A stretch of 64,000 bases of DNA, taken from NCBI GenBank assembly GCA_021927905.1, contig BLLK01000058.1, positions 930,001 through 994,000 of the forward strand. Direction: 5' to 3'. The position numbers and the translations under genes were made by a program. Each line of letters begins with the position of its first letter. Position 1 is the stretch's first letter. This document shows, one piece after another, positions 20,678-30,124 of this stretch. The notes beneath the pieces were generated by a model that had not been told where the DNA came from, ran no database searches, and worked only from the letters and a program-made list of their open reading frames with translations. Origin of the DNA: Chaetoceros tenuissimus. Its lineage: Eukaryota > Bacillariophyta > Thalassiosirophyceae > Chaetocerotales > Chaetocerotaceae.

Positions 20678-23600
20678 TCATGTTGTGTTGTTAATTTGGG
20701 AGTCAAGTATTTCGCGATGTCGTTTGTAGTGATGTCGACGTTGTGGATTTTCTCGATATTGTATGGTTGCTGTGTATGGTGGGTGTGGTTTATTGTATGT
20801 GAGTGTCCACGGGGATGTGATTGATCTGAGGAGGACGGCATGATTTTCGTCATTTAATATGGCATGGAGGTATACCATTTCATTGCTGAGCTTACGGAGG
20901 GTGTTCGGGAGGAGAAGTCTGTAATGGTAAAGTGTTCTGTCAGTTACGAACTCAGGTGGTAGAGTTGCCATGAGATATATTATGGCAAGTACATAGATAG
21001 TTGGTGTTTCGTTTGGTTTGTTGGCAGTGAACTGGAGTACGTCTGTCTCATCCAAAGTTGGTTCCGGGAGTTCATCAAGATGACATCCTTCGTAGAAAAG
21101 GAGTCTAAGTTGGAATGGAGGGTTCATTGAGAGAGGAGGATAAAACGTTAAAATAAAGGTTTCAGGTGTTGGTCCTAGTGACTGGTTTGGATCACGTTTA
21201 TCATGGGAATGGAAGCTCCAGGTGATTGTCAGGCGGCCTGTTAGACCAGACATGTATTCTCTCATGGGATGATGTTGATATATAGAGACTGGTACAATGT
21301 CCACATGGGGTAGTGATCGATCCAGATTTGGGAGGTTGTCATCAAAGTGGGCTTCAGGATAATGTCCAAATTCTGGTGCACGAATTCCGTCAATAAAGGG
21401 GAAAGCTGGTCTGGTGTATGTGAGATAGACAGATCCAGGGTAGCTGAATAAAGCTTGATGCGAATATCTGTATACATTCGTAACTATGTTGTGAGATCTG
21501 GTGGCAGGGCTCGTATAGGTTGTAGGAAAAGGCATTGGAGGTGGTCTCGGAGGAAGGATTCGATGCGTGAGGAAAGTTTCTTCCTCGGGAAAGTCTTGAA
21601 ATAGGAAGTCTGGATCCTTCGTGAAAGGATATAGGTCCTGCGGAGGGGTGACTATGGTTGGAATGAAGATATCTGTCGATGGTAGAGGACAGTGAGAGGG
21701 AGGCTGTTGTAATGGATCAGGAAGGAAGCATATTGGAGTGGTGTGAACATGTGAAATGACAGAGGGAGTAGTTCTCCTGGTTAACCGGAACCATGTGGAG
21801 GAGGGATTATTTTGAAGCATAATAGTAATGATGCAGCAAGCGTCGCATGGCATGTCTGGGAACTTAGGAGGAGTAATGGTTGTGTCACAAGTAATACATG
21901 TATGGATATCATGAGGATCATGGCTGGAGACATGAGCTGAATTAGGGATAAGTAGTGAACAATTATTGCAGAGATGGGTGTTACAGATTTGAATCGGAGC
22001 AGATGTGCTACATGCGCAGAAAGTTGTTGCCGTGGTTAGTTTGGAATGAGTATAATATGGGGAGAGTGGAGGGAATTCACGAGTCAGGGACGGAGTAGTT
22101 AGAATGAGACTGGAGTATGCAATAAGTTGTAGGACCAGCTGTTGAAGATCCTGACGAGGTTTTTCATATTGAGCATCTGCAGGGTTGAGGAAGTTAATGT
22201 GTGGTGAAATGTCATGTAGCACTGTGAATGGAATGGTGTTACAAATGATATCCCTGAGTTCGTCTAGTGGAACAGGGACTATGGCAATATTATTTGCAAT
22301 AGTTGTGGTTTGCATTCTATGCGTGGATACAGGCGTATATTGGAGAAAGAGGGAGATGGCATTTGGTCGAGATATGATTTGAGCTATGAGCCTGGTGGAA
22401 ATATTGACGGCCTCTAGCATGAGACGGCATTGTGTACATTGGACTGACATGGCAGTAGTGGTCCATGGAATGCCTGCAGCTTTGCGTAAGATACACCAGG
22501 GTCCCGGGCAGTCTGATTTCTGTCTTTTTTTTCTGGGAGGCTTGGAAGACTTTGATGAAGGGACGTGAGGGGAGGGTGCAGGGACTGGTGGCAGTCTATC
22601 AGCTTTGATGATTTTTCGGATGTATTCTTGTAACGTAGAGTTTATTTTGAGTTGCAGCGAGCGCGCCTTTGTTTGAAGTGCCTGAAGCAGAGTTCGAAAT
22701 AGATGTGAGAGGAGGTCAGCAATGTCATTAACTTTGTGATTCGTTGCCCTTGCTTTTCGAATGATGGATTGGACTGAGGTTAAGTCCGCATGATCGGAGT
22801 CGTCATCAAGGAGATTAAGAATGACAGAGAGAGATGGTGGGTCCTCCTTATGTTGCGGATCTACCGGGTGACGGGATTGTAGAGATTTGAGGAATTTGGT
22901 TGTCAGCATGGCAAAGTAGTCCTCGATTGCAATATGAGTGTTTGTGGGTAATAAGCCAAGGATGGCAATGACTGTGGAATGCTCCAGAGGGTGCATTGGA
23001 GGACCGCATGATGGGCCCATAAGGTGAGTATAGTGAGCTGTAGTAGGAGGGTATAATGTTGGATCTGGTCCGTCATGTCTCCAGTGAGGCTTATTGGGGT
23101 AGCCAAGGTCTTTAAAGGGAGGGTATTCCGTGGTAGCAGCATAGTCTCGTTTCTCTTTATCCGTTAGTGCTGTGATAAAAGTGACATTTTGAATAGCTGC
23201 TCGTAGGAATTTGGTGAACCTAGGGATATATCTGTTCGGTATCTGGTATGGGAATATGAAGTTGATGAGGTATGCTGTGACTGTGTCTAATTCATGGAGG
23301 ATTGCGTTTATTGGTCGAAGGAGACTTTGACGTTTTCGGAGAATCACTTTATGCGTGCATGCAATATGATGATGTGTAATTGTTGCAGGAATGGTGGAGT
23401 CTGGACAAAAAGGACATTGGAGCATTGTTGAGGTATATTTACGCTGAGGGAGGTTTGCAGTAGGATGGCATCGCCGTTGCATGGAGAGGCGATATTCCTT
23501 GTTAATTTTTACATATCTTGAGTGCGAATATGCTTTATCCTGAGCTATCTCCCGAAGGACACGGTTATTATGAAATTTCTCCAAAGGATCAGTGAAATAT

Positions 23601-25969
23601 AGTCCAAAGTGGAGGAACCATTGGGCTGAGTCACTAATTGCTATTTTGAAGTTGTGGTTCACGAATTGGTTTTGTATATATTGGGTACTATCAGTGTTGA
23701 TTGTTCTTTGGTTATGATGAGGTACGTATTGTAGTATTGTTATTGGTGGTTGAGGAATATCAGGAATAAGCATAGCTGGTGTGTTGTCATCTGTGAGTGA
23801 CTTAGCCGGACGTGATGCACCTCTATCTGCCCATGTATTTGCCAGTGCAAAGTTTATGTTTGGATGAGGTGGAATTGTCACCGTTTTCTTGTCAGGAGTT
23901 GTTGTTGTTTTTAGCTTTCCTGTATTTGTAAGCTGGTGGGAGTTTATATGGAGAAAGAGGTGGTGTCCGATGAGAAGTCCCGCCGTAGTGTCATTGGATA
24001 ATGCCGCTTCAGTGGAAGTAGTTGAGTGGGCATCAGAAGATTGGAGATGACATATCGTCTTTGGGGCTAAATCACTGGTGAGTGTAGTAAGTATTTCCTG
24101 AAAGGACTGTATGACATGTTGAGGAACTTGTGGATCACATCGGATCCTGGATGGACGGAGAGTAGCATCAGGCCAGTGATGCTGTAGTGCTTGGCTGAGT
24201 TCTGAGTAGTGATGAATGGATGTTGTATGTATGTATCGCCTGAGTATAGTTCGAATTGTGTGTGACTTGGGGAAGAAATAGAGGAATACTTGGAGGAGAA
24301 CAAGCTTAGAGTCAAGGAGGAATATCGTGGGTACATGGCATGGACATGTATTAAGGGACATGGTAAGGGCCATGGATTCGCCCATGTTATTGTCTGTGAA
24401 TTTGGTTCCATAGGATTTGGCAAGAACATGGTTTCGAAGGAGGATCGGTAGAGGGGGTATTCGAAGAGGAGAAGTGGAGCGCTTTGTATCAAAGTGCATG
24501 AGAATACTAGCTGCTATTGTGCATTCAGTAGTGTGATTATAGGCAGAATCAGAGGAGAAAAGAAGAGGAGACGAGTAGCGTCTAAAGATCCCTGGGAAGA
24601 TGCTTGGTGTATTGCGTCGATGCCGAATGGATAGACGATGTAGGTTTTGAAAACTACGTAGCGAGCGATGAGGCGAATCTGTCCATGATGGATATTCTTC
24701 ATCGCCAAATAGAGATATTGGTGTAAATGCAGAGAGAGGGAGGGGATGATTGTTGAGAAAGTATGTTGGGTCAGCGTATCTAGGTTTGCTCATGAAGTCG
24801 AGCTCAAAGAAATGAGAGAGGTGATTGTAGTGTGGCATCAGCTCTCTTGATGCAGCTTGAATTGTGTATATGCCCTGGGAGGATGGGGAGGTTTGAAGAG
24901 ATAAGGAATTGTTGTCTGTGCATCTTCGAGGTAACGTATCGTGTGGATTTTCTGTGATTTCCGAGTAGGCTTGTGGATCATGAAAGTGAGACACGGGAGT
25001 ATGATAAAGTTCATGTACTGAGAGAATTAAGTTGCGATAAGGAGTTTCAATTAAAGTATGTATCTTGTTATGCTCATTTAGGATAGATACGAGAGGAGAT
25101 GGTTGGTCTCGCTGGCAAGGAGACGGATGGCCTAATGCTGTGACTCTGTCATCCTGATCTTGGAGTAGAGCAATGGCTTTATTGACAATAGGTAGCTCAG
25201 TCGGACGAATGTATATACCAAGTAGTGCTAGTTGTTGGATCGCATGAGGTATTGTATCGAGTGGATCATATTCACGAGCTGTGAATGTCAACCTATGTAG
25301 CATGGCACGCATTCTTGTTTGTAGAAGATTTGTGTATTGGGGATGGGGAGCATTAAGGGAAACAAATAGTTCTCTTGCTAGTGCGATTGCAATTTGTATC
25401 GTTAGGATGCCTTTAAAACCTTGTCCTAATTGATGTCGAGGGAGGAAAATGTTGTAGAATTGGTCTGCAGGGAGAGTGAGATCATATGCCTTGGTGGCAT
25501 GGCGATAGAGTGTGATGTGATCGTCTTTGACTGCTTTGTGGAGATCATAGGACATAGCTAGTACATTAAAGCCGATGGTGGATGTGACCAGTGAGGCATA
25601 TTGGGCAGTAAATGTAAGGGTCGAGTATGTCTTATGCCGAAATGATTTGCGAGCAGCATGCATTTTAGGGAAATGTTGTTTGTGATTGGATTGTGTTTGT
25701 CCTCGTGGATTGATGAAGGTGCCAAAGTGGCGCATGATTGTATCAATATCAAGGCTGGACATGTTGTCTGTCGGGATTGTTTCCTTTCTAACTGTTCTAG
25801 TACCGTGGTGCCAAGAGGTGTATGCGTAGTGAGGGACATGTTCCTCTGGTGAAAGGTTGAAGATGCGAATGTGACTTTTCTTGGCATTGATGCTGAGTTT
25901 TGTTACAATTGACATGACATTTGACATGTGAACATCACGGGAGATATTGTCATAAAGTTGTTCTTTGGT
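20678..25969 (-). CDS. Non-LTR retrotransposon ORF2 fragment: RT thumb, RNase H, CCHC finger and long C-terminal extension
   Basis: The frame is open from the junction at 25969 to a stop at 20678, 1,763 codons. It begins just past the RT active site; VTKLSINAKKSH is the glkxNxxKs motif that follows it, and FLPRHQLGQGFKGIL matches the LINE thumb LPxxxGGLG motif. An RNase H domain follows (about residues 465-700): SDSAYNHTTE (first Asp), NMGESMALT (Glu), IFLLDSKLVL (second Asp), ALANTWADRGA (last Asp). Next is a CCHC finger, CPFCPDSTIPATITHHHIAC. About 850 further residues have no LINE counterpart I know. They include a Lys/Ser/Pro-rich segment and a Cys cluster (CACSTSA, CNTHLCNNCS, CITCDT, CDACC). 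The first Met (25927) is internal, so translation of this copy is doubtful. It is antisense to both host genes. Confidence 0.82.
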   Translation of the reverse strand, partial: TKEQLYDNISRDVHMSNVMSIVTKLSINAKKSHIRIFNLSPEEHVPHYAYTSWHHGTRTVRKETIPTDNMSSLDIDTIMRHFGTFINPRGQTQSNHKQHFPKMHAARKSFRHKTYSTLTFTAQYASLVTSTIGFNVLAMSYDLHKAVKDDHITLYRHATKAYDLTLPADQFYNIFLPRHQLGQGFKGILTIQIAIALARELFVSLNAPHPQYTNLLQTRMRAMLHRLTFTAREYDPLDTIPHAIQQLALLGIYIRPTELPIVNKAIALLQDQDDRVTALGHPSPCQRDQPSPLVSILNEHNKIHTLIETPYRNLILSVHELYHTPVSHFHDPQAYSEITENPHDTLPRRCTDNNSLSLQTSPSSQGIYTIQAASRELMPHYNHLSHFFELDFMSKPRYADPTYFLNNHPLPLSAFTPISLFGDEEYPSWTDSPHRSLRSFQNLHRLSIRHRRNTPSIFPGIFRRYSSPLLFSSDSAYNHTTECTIAASILMHFDTKRSTSPLRIPPLPILLRNHVLAKSYGTKFTDNNMGESMALTMSLNTCPCHVPTIFLLDSKLVLLQVFLYFFPKSHTIRTILRRYIHTTSIHHYSELSQALQHHWPDATLRPSRIRCDPQVPQHVIQSFQEILTTLTSDLAPKTICHLQSSDAHSTTSTEAALSNDTTAGLLIGHHLFLHINSHQLTNTGKLKTTTTPDKKTVTIPPHPNINFALANTWADRGASRPAKSLTDDNTPAMLIPDIPQPPITILQYVPHHNQRTINTDSTQYIQNQFVNHNFKIAISDSAQWFLHFGLYFTDPLEKFHNNRVLREIAQDKAYSHSRYVKINKEYRLSMQRRCHPTANLPQRKYTSTMLQCPFCPDSTIPATITHHHIACTHKVILRKRQSLLRPINAILHELDTVTAYLINFIFPYQIPNRYIPRFTKFLRAAIQNVTFITALTDKEKRDYAATTEYPPFKDLGYPNKPHWRHDGPDPTLYPPTTAHYTHLMGPSCGPPMHPLEHSTVIAILGLLPTNTHIAIEDYFAMLTTKFLKSLQSRHPVDPQHKEDPPSLSVILNLLDDDSDHADLTSVQSIIRKARATNHKVNDIADLLSHLFRTLLQALQTKARSLQLKINSTLQEYIRKIIKADRLPPVPAPSPHVPSSKSSKPPRKKRQKSDCPGPWCILRKAAGIPWTTTAMSVQCTQCRLMLEAVNISTRLIAQIISRPNAISLFLQYTPVSTHRMQTTTIANNIAIVPVPLDELRDIICNTIPFTVLHDISPHINFLNPADAQYEKPRQDLQQLVLQLIAYSSLILTTPSLTREFPPLSPYYTHSKLTTATTFCACSTSAPIQICNTHLCNNCSLLIPNSAHVSSHDPHDIHTCITCDTTITPPKFPDMPCDACCIITIMLQNNPSSTWFRLTRRTTPSVISHVHTTPICFLPDPLQQPPSHCPLPSTDIFIPTIVTPPQDLYPFTKDPDFLFQDFPEEETFLTHRILPPRPPPMPFPTTYTSPATRSHNIVTNVYRYSHQALFSYPGSVYLTYTRPAFPFIDGIRAPEFGHYPEAHFDDNLPNLDRSLPHVDIVPVSIYQHHPMREYMSGLTGRLTITWSFHSHDKRDPNQSLGPTPETFILTFYPPLSMNPPFQLRLLFYEGCHLDELPEPTLDETDVLQFTANKPNETPTIYVLAIIYLMATLPPEFVTDRTLYHYRLLLPNTLRKLSNEMVYLHAILNDENHAVLLRSITSPWTLTYNKPHPPYTATIQYRENPQRRHHYKRHREILDSQINNTT

Positions 25970-26876
25970 CCCATAGTATTTCCCAAGAAGAAGCTCATTC
26001 TTGTTACCAAACCTTCGTAGTTGAAATCAATGCCTCTTGCGAAAGCCTTGACGAGGTATCCAGACTCATGGCTATTGCCGCTTATACCCCTTGCATTAAG
26101 AATGGTAATAATATTCTTTGGTAAATTACTGAATAGACCCCATCCACATCCACATGATTTATGGTAAGAACCAGGTTACAATCTTTAATATTTTATAAAA
26201 ATATATTATTCACACCGTTTCTGTGACTAGGACTTCGACAAAAAGATTGCTATTTTTATGTTCCATTTTTATGGTACGAGGATGGGGACTTTATGTTTTC
26301 CTCAACATGGTGGAAGATATAGTTCTTTCCTCAAACATATTATCATCACCAACGCGCGAAGCTGTTATGGAAACGACAAATCTTGATTCGTGCTGGTTTT
26401 CACCCCTGTTCAAAAGTTGGCAAAGAAAATTTAGTGAAGAAGGCGACAAATGTTATGGAGTGGAGTTTGACTTTTCTGATCATGTGGTGCTATTTTTCTC
26501 ACATTCTTACCCAACCATGATATTTGAAGCTATGTTTTGTTTCTTGGTGCCATTTATTCCAAAAGAAAGAAATCATCTCAATACGAGTCCATACATCAAG
26601 CAGCCAGGCGGATTTCACCGTGTGTTGGAATACTTCTTGGAGACTGTCCTACCTATTGGTCTACTTCTTATGTTTTTATACCTGAACATGCTGACACTGC
26701 TTGCAGTCCACTCTACGGTAGCATATTATCATTCCATAGGAGAAGTTGTGGTGGGATATATCATTAGTTTATTCATACAGATCCCAGTGGGATTTATTAT
26801 CTATGCAGATGGGAAATGGAAGAATATTCGTTCTTTGGTTGGATATCCCAAGGATAGGGATCATCATCTCGATTGA
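25970..26876 (+). pseudogene. 3' fragment of the FIT-like gene (duplicate)
   Basis: Right-hand copy of the 3' exons of the FIT-like gene, identical to 18692-19598. The first two exons and promoter are missing because the duplication starts at 18692; directly upstream is the retrotransposon 5' junction. The longest remaining frame, 26231-26876, still encodes the four to five membrane segments and both FIT motifs. It could be translated only if a promoter in the element drove it on the plus strand. Confidence 0.85.
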
Positions 26877-27292
26877 TATCGCAAATTTGCCGATAAAAGA
26901 ATCAACTGAATCTAGTTCAATTCTTTCACGTTTCGTTCATATCAATGACTAAAACTGCCTCATACAAGACTGAAATGGCAATTTATGAACGTTCTTTTTC
27001 GAAAACCGATCAACGGAGTATCATTTTTCCAAGTCGTGTTGGATCCTGTGACAGGGCGTGACTTGTCTCTCTTAATTATTTGAAAAGTTGGATCCTATCA
27101 GTTTGATACTCAAACCACTACACGATTAAATTTTGTCACTGTGACAGCTATTTGTGAACATTATGTGAATGCAATGAATAACGATGACGAAAATCTGCAC
27201 CGCCGGCGTAGGCAAAATTGAGAGCACAACCGATCTCACAAATAATTTGGAGGCGATTCTCAAAATTATCAGGTTTAGTCCATACATAAATC
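26877..27292. promoter_or_regulatory. Upstream region of the M11 protease gene (right copy)
   Basis: 416 bp identical to 19599-20014, so the protease kept its native upstream sequence despite the insertion. It contains CCGCCGGCG (about 27200) and two GTTGGATCCT motifs. No TATA box is evident. Confidence 0.4.
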
Positions 27293-30016
27293 ATGAATAG
27301 ATATACATTTATACTTCTTGTACATACTCTTTCGTTCCCTGAAGTTGCACTGGTAAGGAAGTATCTTATTTAGACTTACATGAATCTTTGTACTATTGAG
27401 CAAGCTGATGATCTTTTACTTTCTTCAGAGTAACTTAGATGGAGACGGAAATAGAAAACTTGCAAGTCGAGTAGAGATCACTAATAGACCCTGCATAGGT
27501 CTACTTCGGCCTGAGACAGTGAATATTGGTGGAAAGAAGGGTCAATCTAAAATGTTTTGTGAGACAAGTAATGGTGAATTGTATAGATTGGATCTTCCTG
27601 AAACTTGGATCAAAGAGCAAGTTGAAGAGCAGCATTTTCATAGTGGTATAACTCAACTTATGTTGCCTAGAGATGCGATGGTGGATGATACAAAATGTGA
27701 AATTAAAATGAGCTCTCTTCCACAAATGATGAATGTTCAAGTTGGTCAAGATGCTCCAATGCAGAGACATCTTCAGGTATCAACAGGCGAGAGGAGTTTG
27801 CTAGTTGTAAGAGTGAAGGATAATAGAGGAGTTTCAAGTACAGATACTGAATGGGAACTTGCGGACACCTTGTTTGGAAGTGGTGCTTCTTTGCAGAATC
27901 AATATCGTCAGTGCTCTCATGATAAACTCAACTTCTATCCTGCAATGGCTACAAGCAACATGGTCAATAATGGTGCAACTACTGTCCAAGTGAATGTACC
28001 TGCCGGAGCAGGAGATGATGTAATGGTCAATGCTATTACCGTCGAGCTCAATGAAAAGTTTGGTGTCAATTCTCCTTCTCAACTTGCAGATCATATACTA
28101 TATTGCTTACCAGAAGGTACAATGAGTGGTGTTGCGTATGCTTACTTGAATCATTGGTTGTCGGTGTATAACAACGAGTGGTGCTCGAAATTATCTGCCC
28201 AAATGCACGAGCTTGGAGTAAGTCATTTCTTGTATTTCAACCCTTAAAATTCATCGAAAGTGTTCTCACATTTTTGTTAAAGCACAATCTTAATCTAGGC
28301 CATTCCAACGAGGATGGAGAGTATGAAGAGTAAGTATTTCATATCTCTACATCACCATATTTCACTCATTTGCGACAGAGTATCTCATTAATACATCTAT
28401 TATTAGTATGAGTGGGATGATGGGATACTCATTTTTTGAAAGGAAAGCGCCCGAAATGTGTTTTAAGTAAGTTCCTTTGATTTGGATATCTTCAAAATGT
28501 CGTTTCCTCGCTCATCATATTTTCTCCATATAAAGTGCAAGTAAGAGCTGGCAACTGAATTGGTACTCGAACAGACATTTCACCATCAACGAGGACAACC
28601 CATTTTACGTGGGTGAGATGGTTTCTATTGTAGAAGATCCTGAAGTAAATGGACAACCACCAATGCTTATCAAGTTGGAGACGGGGTCTGATGAAGATTT
28701 TTATGTAAACTTCAATGCGAGAGCAAGATTTAACAGTGGTACGCAGGAAGGAGGAGACAACGTGTTGATCGTGAAAGCAGCGTCGTCTGGGTATAGTGAA
28801 TCAGAGCTTGAGGCCAAACTAACTCCAGGTACTTCATTCACCATCAAGAAGTTCCGAGACGGAGAAGATTTAACAGTCCAAGTTTTTTCTACTAATGAAG
28901 ATTCAAACTCAGCTAATGTTGCTGTATGCTGGGGTCCATGCCCTCCTGATTGCTCCTCAGATGTACAATGCGACGACAGTCATGAATGCACCACTGATAT
29001 ATGTAGTTCTGAAGGATTGTGCACAAATACACCTATCGAAAGTGGTGCATGTGGAAGATGCCCAAATGGAAGCATCTTCAATGCCAACATTCTTACAGAC
29101 CGTTTCCCAGTCGAAACATCATGGAAATTGTTTAACAAGTGTACTGGAGATGTTGAGTTGGAAAGCGAGCCATACGATAGACGTGAGACTGAATATAGTA
29201 CTGGAGAAATTTGCCTCTCAAAGGGTAAATATGACTTTGTCATTGAGGACTCATATGGCGATGGTAAGGATTTCAAATGTCACCATTATGTGCTGAAGAT
29301 CAAAACCATTTCTCACATTTTTTCGTTGAGTAGGTATTTGCTGCGGCTATGGTCGAGGCTCTTACTCGCTTGAGTACGATGGAAGGTCTATTTGCGAAGA
29401 AGAGGATTGCAATTATGAATTTGGTAAATTGTTTACAGTGACTTTTGGTGAAGAGTGCTATGAACAAGATGATCCTATTGATAATACATCGAATCCAACA
29501 GTTGCTACAAGATCCCCGGTAGCAAGTCCATCTGCAAACCCGACCCAATGGCCAACTATCACACCTACCAAATATCCATCTTCTCTCCCGACAAAGTTGC
29601 CTTCAGTGCAACCATCAAAGTCACCCTCCTTAAGTCCTTCTTCGATTCCAATAAAACTTCCATCTTCATATCCCTCTTTGCTTCCAACGAAATCTTCTAC
29701 CTTCTCTCCGCAAGCTATTCTCACACCTAAATGCGGGGAGATTACACGTGCAAGCACAAAGTTCTGTAAGTCTTTGAAGAAGGACCTTGATCAAGGCTTT
29801 TCGAGGTGCGGTGAGCAACACTGGAGTGACCCAAATGAAAATATTGCTAGCATCTGTCCAGTGATATGTGGAGTTGCTGATTGTCTGTGTGTAGATGACG
29901 AGTTTGTTATTCATAAAAACAAGAGCAGGTCGTGCGAATGGGCTTTGGAGAAGGGGAAATGCTCTAAAAGTAAGTTCTTGAGAGCCTGTCCAAAAACTTG
30001 TGGCATTTGTAAATAA
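27293..30016 (+). CDS. Secreted gametolysin-like (peptidase M11) zinc metalloprotease with PS-rich stalk and ShK-type domains
   Basis: Six exons (27293-27352, 27429-28217, 28283-28329, 28407-28466, 28536-29263, 29334-30016), all GT-AG, give 788 residues. Exon 1 is the signal peptide MNRYTFILLVHTLSFPEVAL. The catalytic core spans exons 2-5: SGVAYAYLNHW, then the zinc motif HELGHNLNLGHSNE split by an intron after HELG, the Met-turn SGMMGYSF, and APEMCFNASKSWQLNWY, all characteristic of M11. The usual Gly in HExxHxxGxxH is Asn here. A Cys-rich segment (CDDSHECTTDICSSEGLC), a DSYGDGICCGYG motif across the last intron, and a Pro/Ser stalk (LPTKLPSVQPSKSPSLSPSS) follow. The C-terminus holds two ShK-like Cys domains ending CPKTCGIC. 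M11 enzymes degrade extracellular matrix or cell-wall glycoproteins; here action on the cell surface or frustule coat is inferred. Confidence 0.85.
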
Positions 30017-30124
30017 TCAGGCAAAATAATTGCTGTAAACATAAGTTCCAAACTGAAAATCATCGATATATATTCTACAACTCAAAAGTTATTGCTTATG
30101 TTTTAGATCTCCCCTAGTGCTTAT

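Larger units (their letters stand above)
20307..25969 (-). mobile_element. 5'-truncated non-LTR (LINE-like) retrotransposon
   Basis: A 5,663-bp element on the minus strand. Its 5' end (25969) opens in the middle of a reverse transcriptase frame, just after where the catalytic YxDD box would be, with no start codon and no stop back to the junction. This is classic 5' truncation by target-primed reverse transcription. The 3' end carries a 370-bp 3' UTR with a 30-nt hairpin and finishes in about three and a half copies of CCTAAA (TTTAGG on the plus strand). Codon use is Thr/His/Pro-rich with a C-rich sense strand, unlike the neighbouring genes. It is flanked by 1,615-bp direct repeats. The clade cannot be fixed without the RT core, but the RNase H domain and the CCHC finger fit an RNase H-bearing LINE clade. 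Confidence 0.85.
25970..27584. repeat. Right copy of the 1,615-bp direct repeat
   Basis: Identical by eye to 18692-20306 at a fixed offset of 7,278 bp. It starts directly at the 5' end of the retrotransposon and runs into the intact M11 protease gene, diverging from the left copy after TTGTAT at 27584, where the left copy switches to element sequence. Confidence 0.93.

Noticed and set aside
28217-28310. A non-canonical GA-AG intron or frameshift in the M11 zinc motif
   Set aside because: An AG at 28281-28282 gives a normal GT-AG splice and directly yields HNLNLGHSNE in frame.
29458-29757. Minus-strand Gly/Asp-rich frame
   Set aside because: Antisense shadow of the Pro/Ser stalk of the M11 protease.
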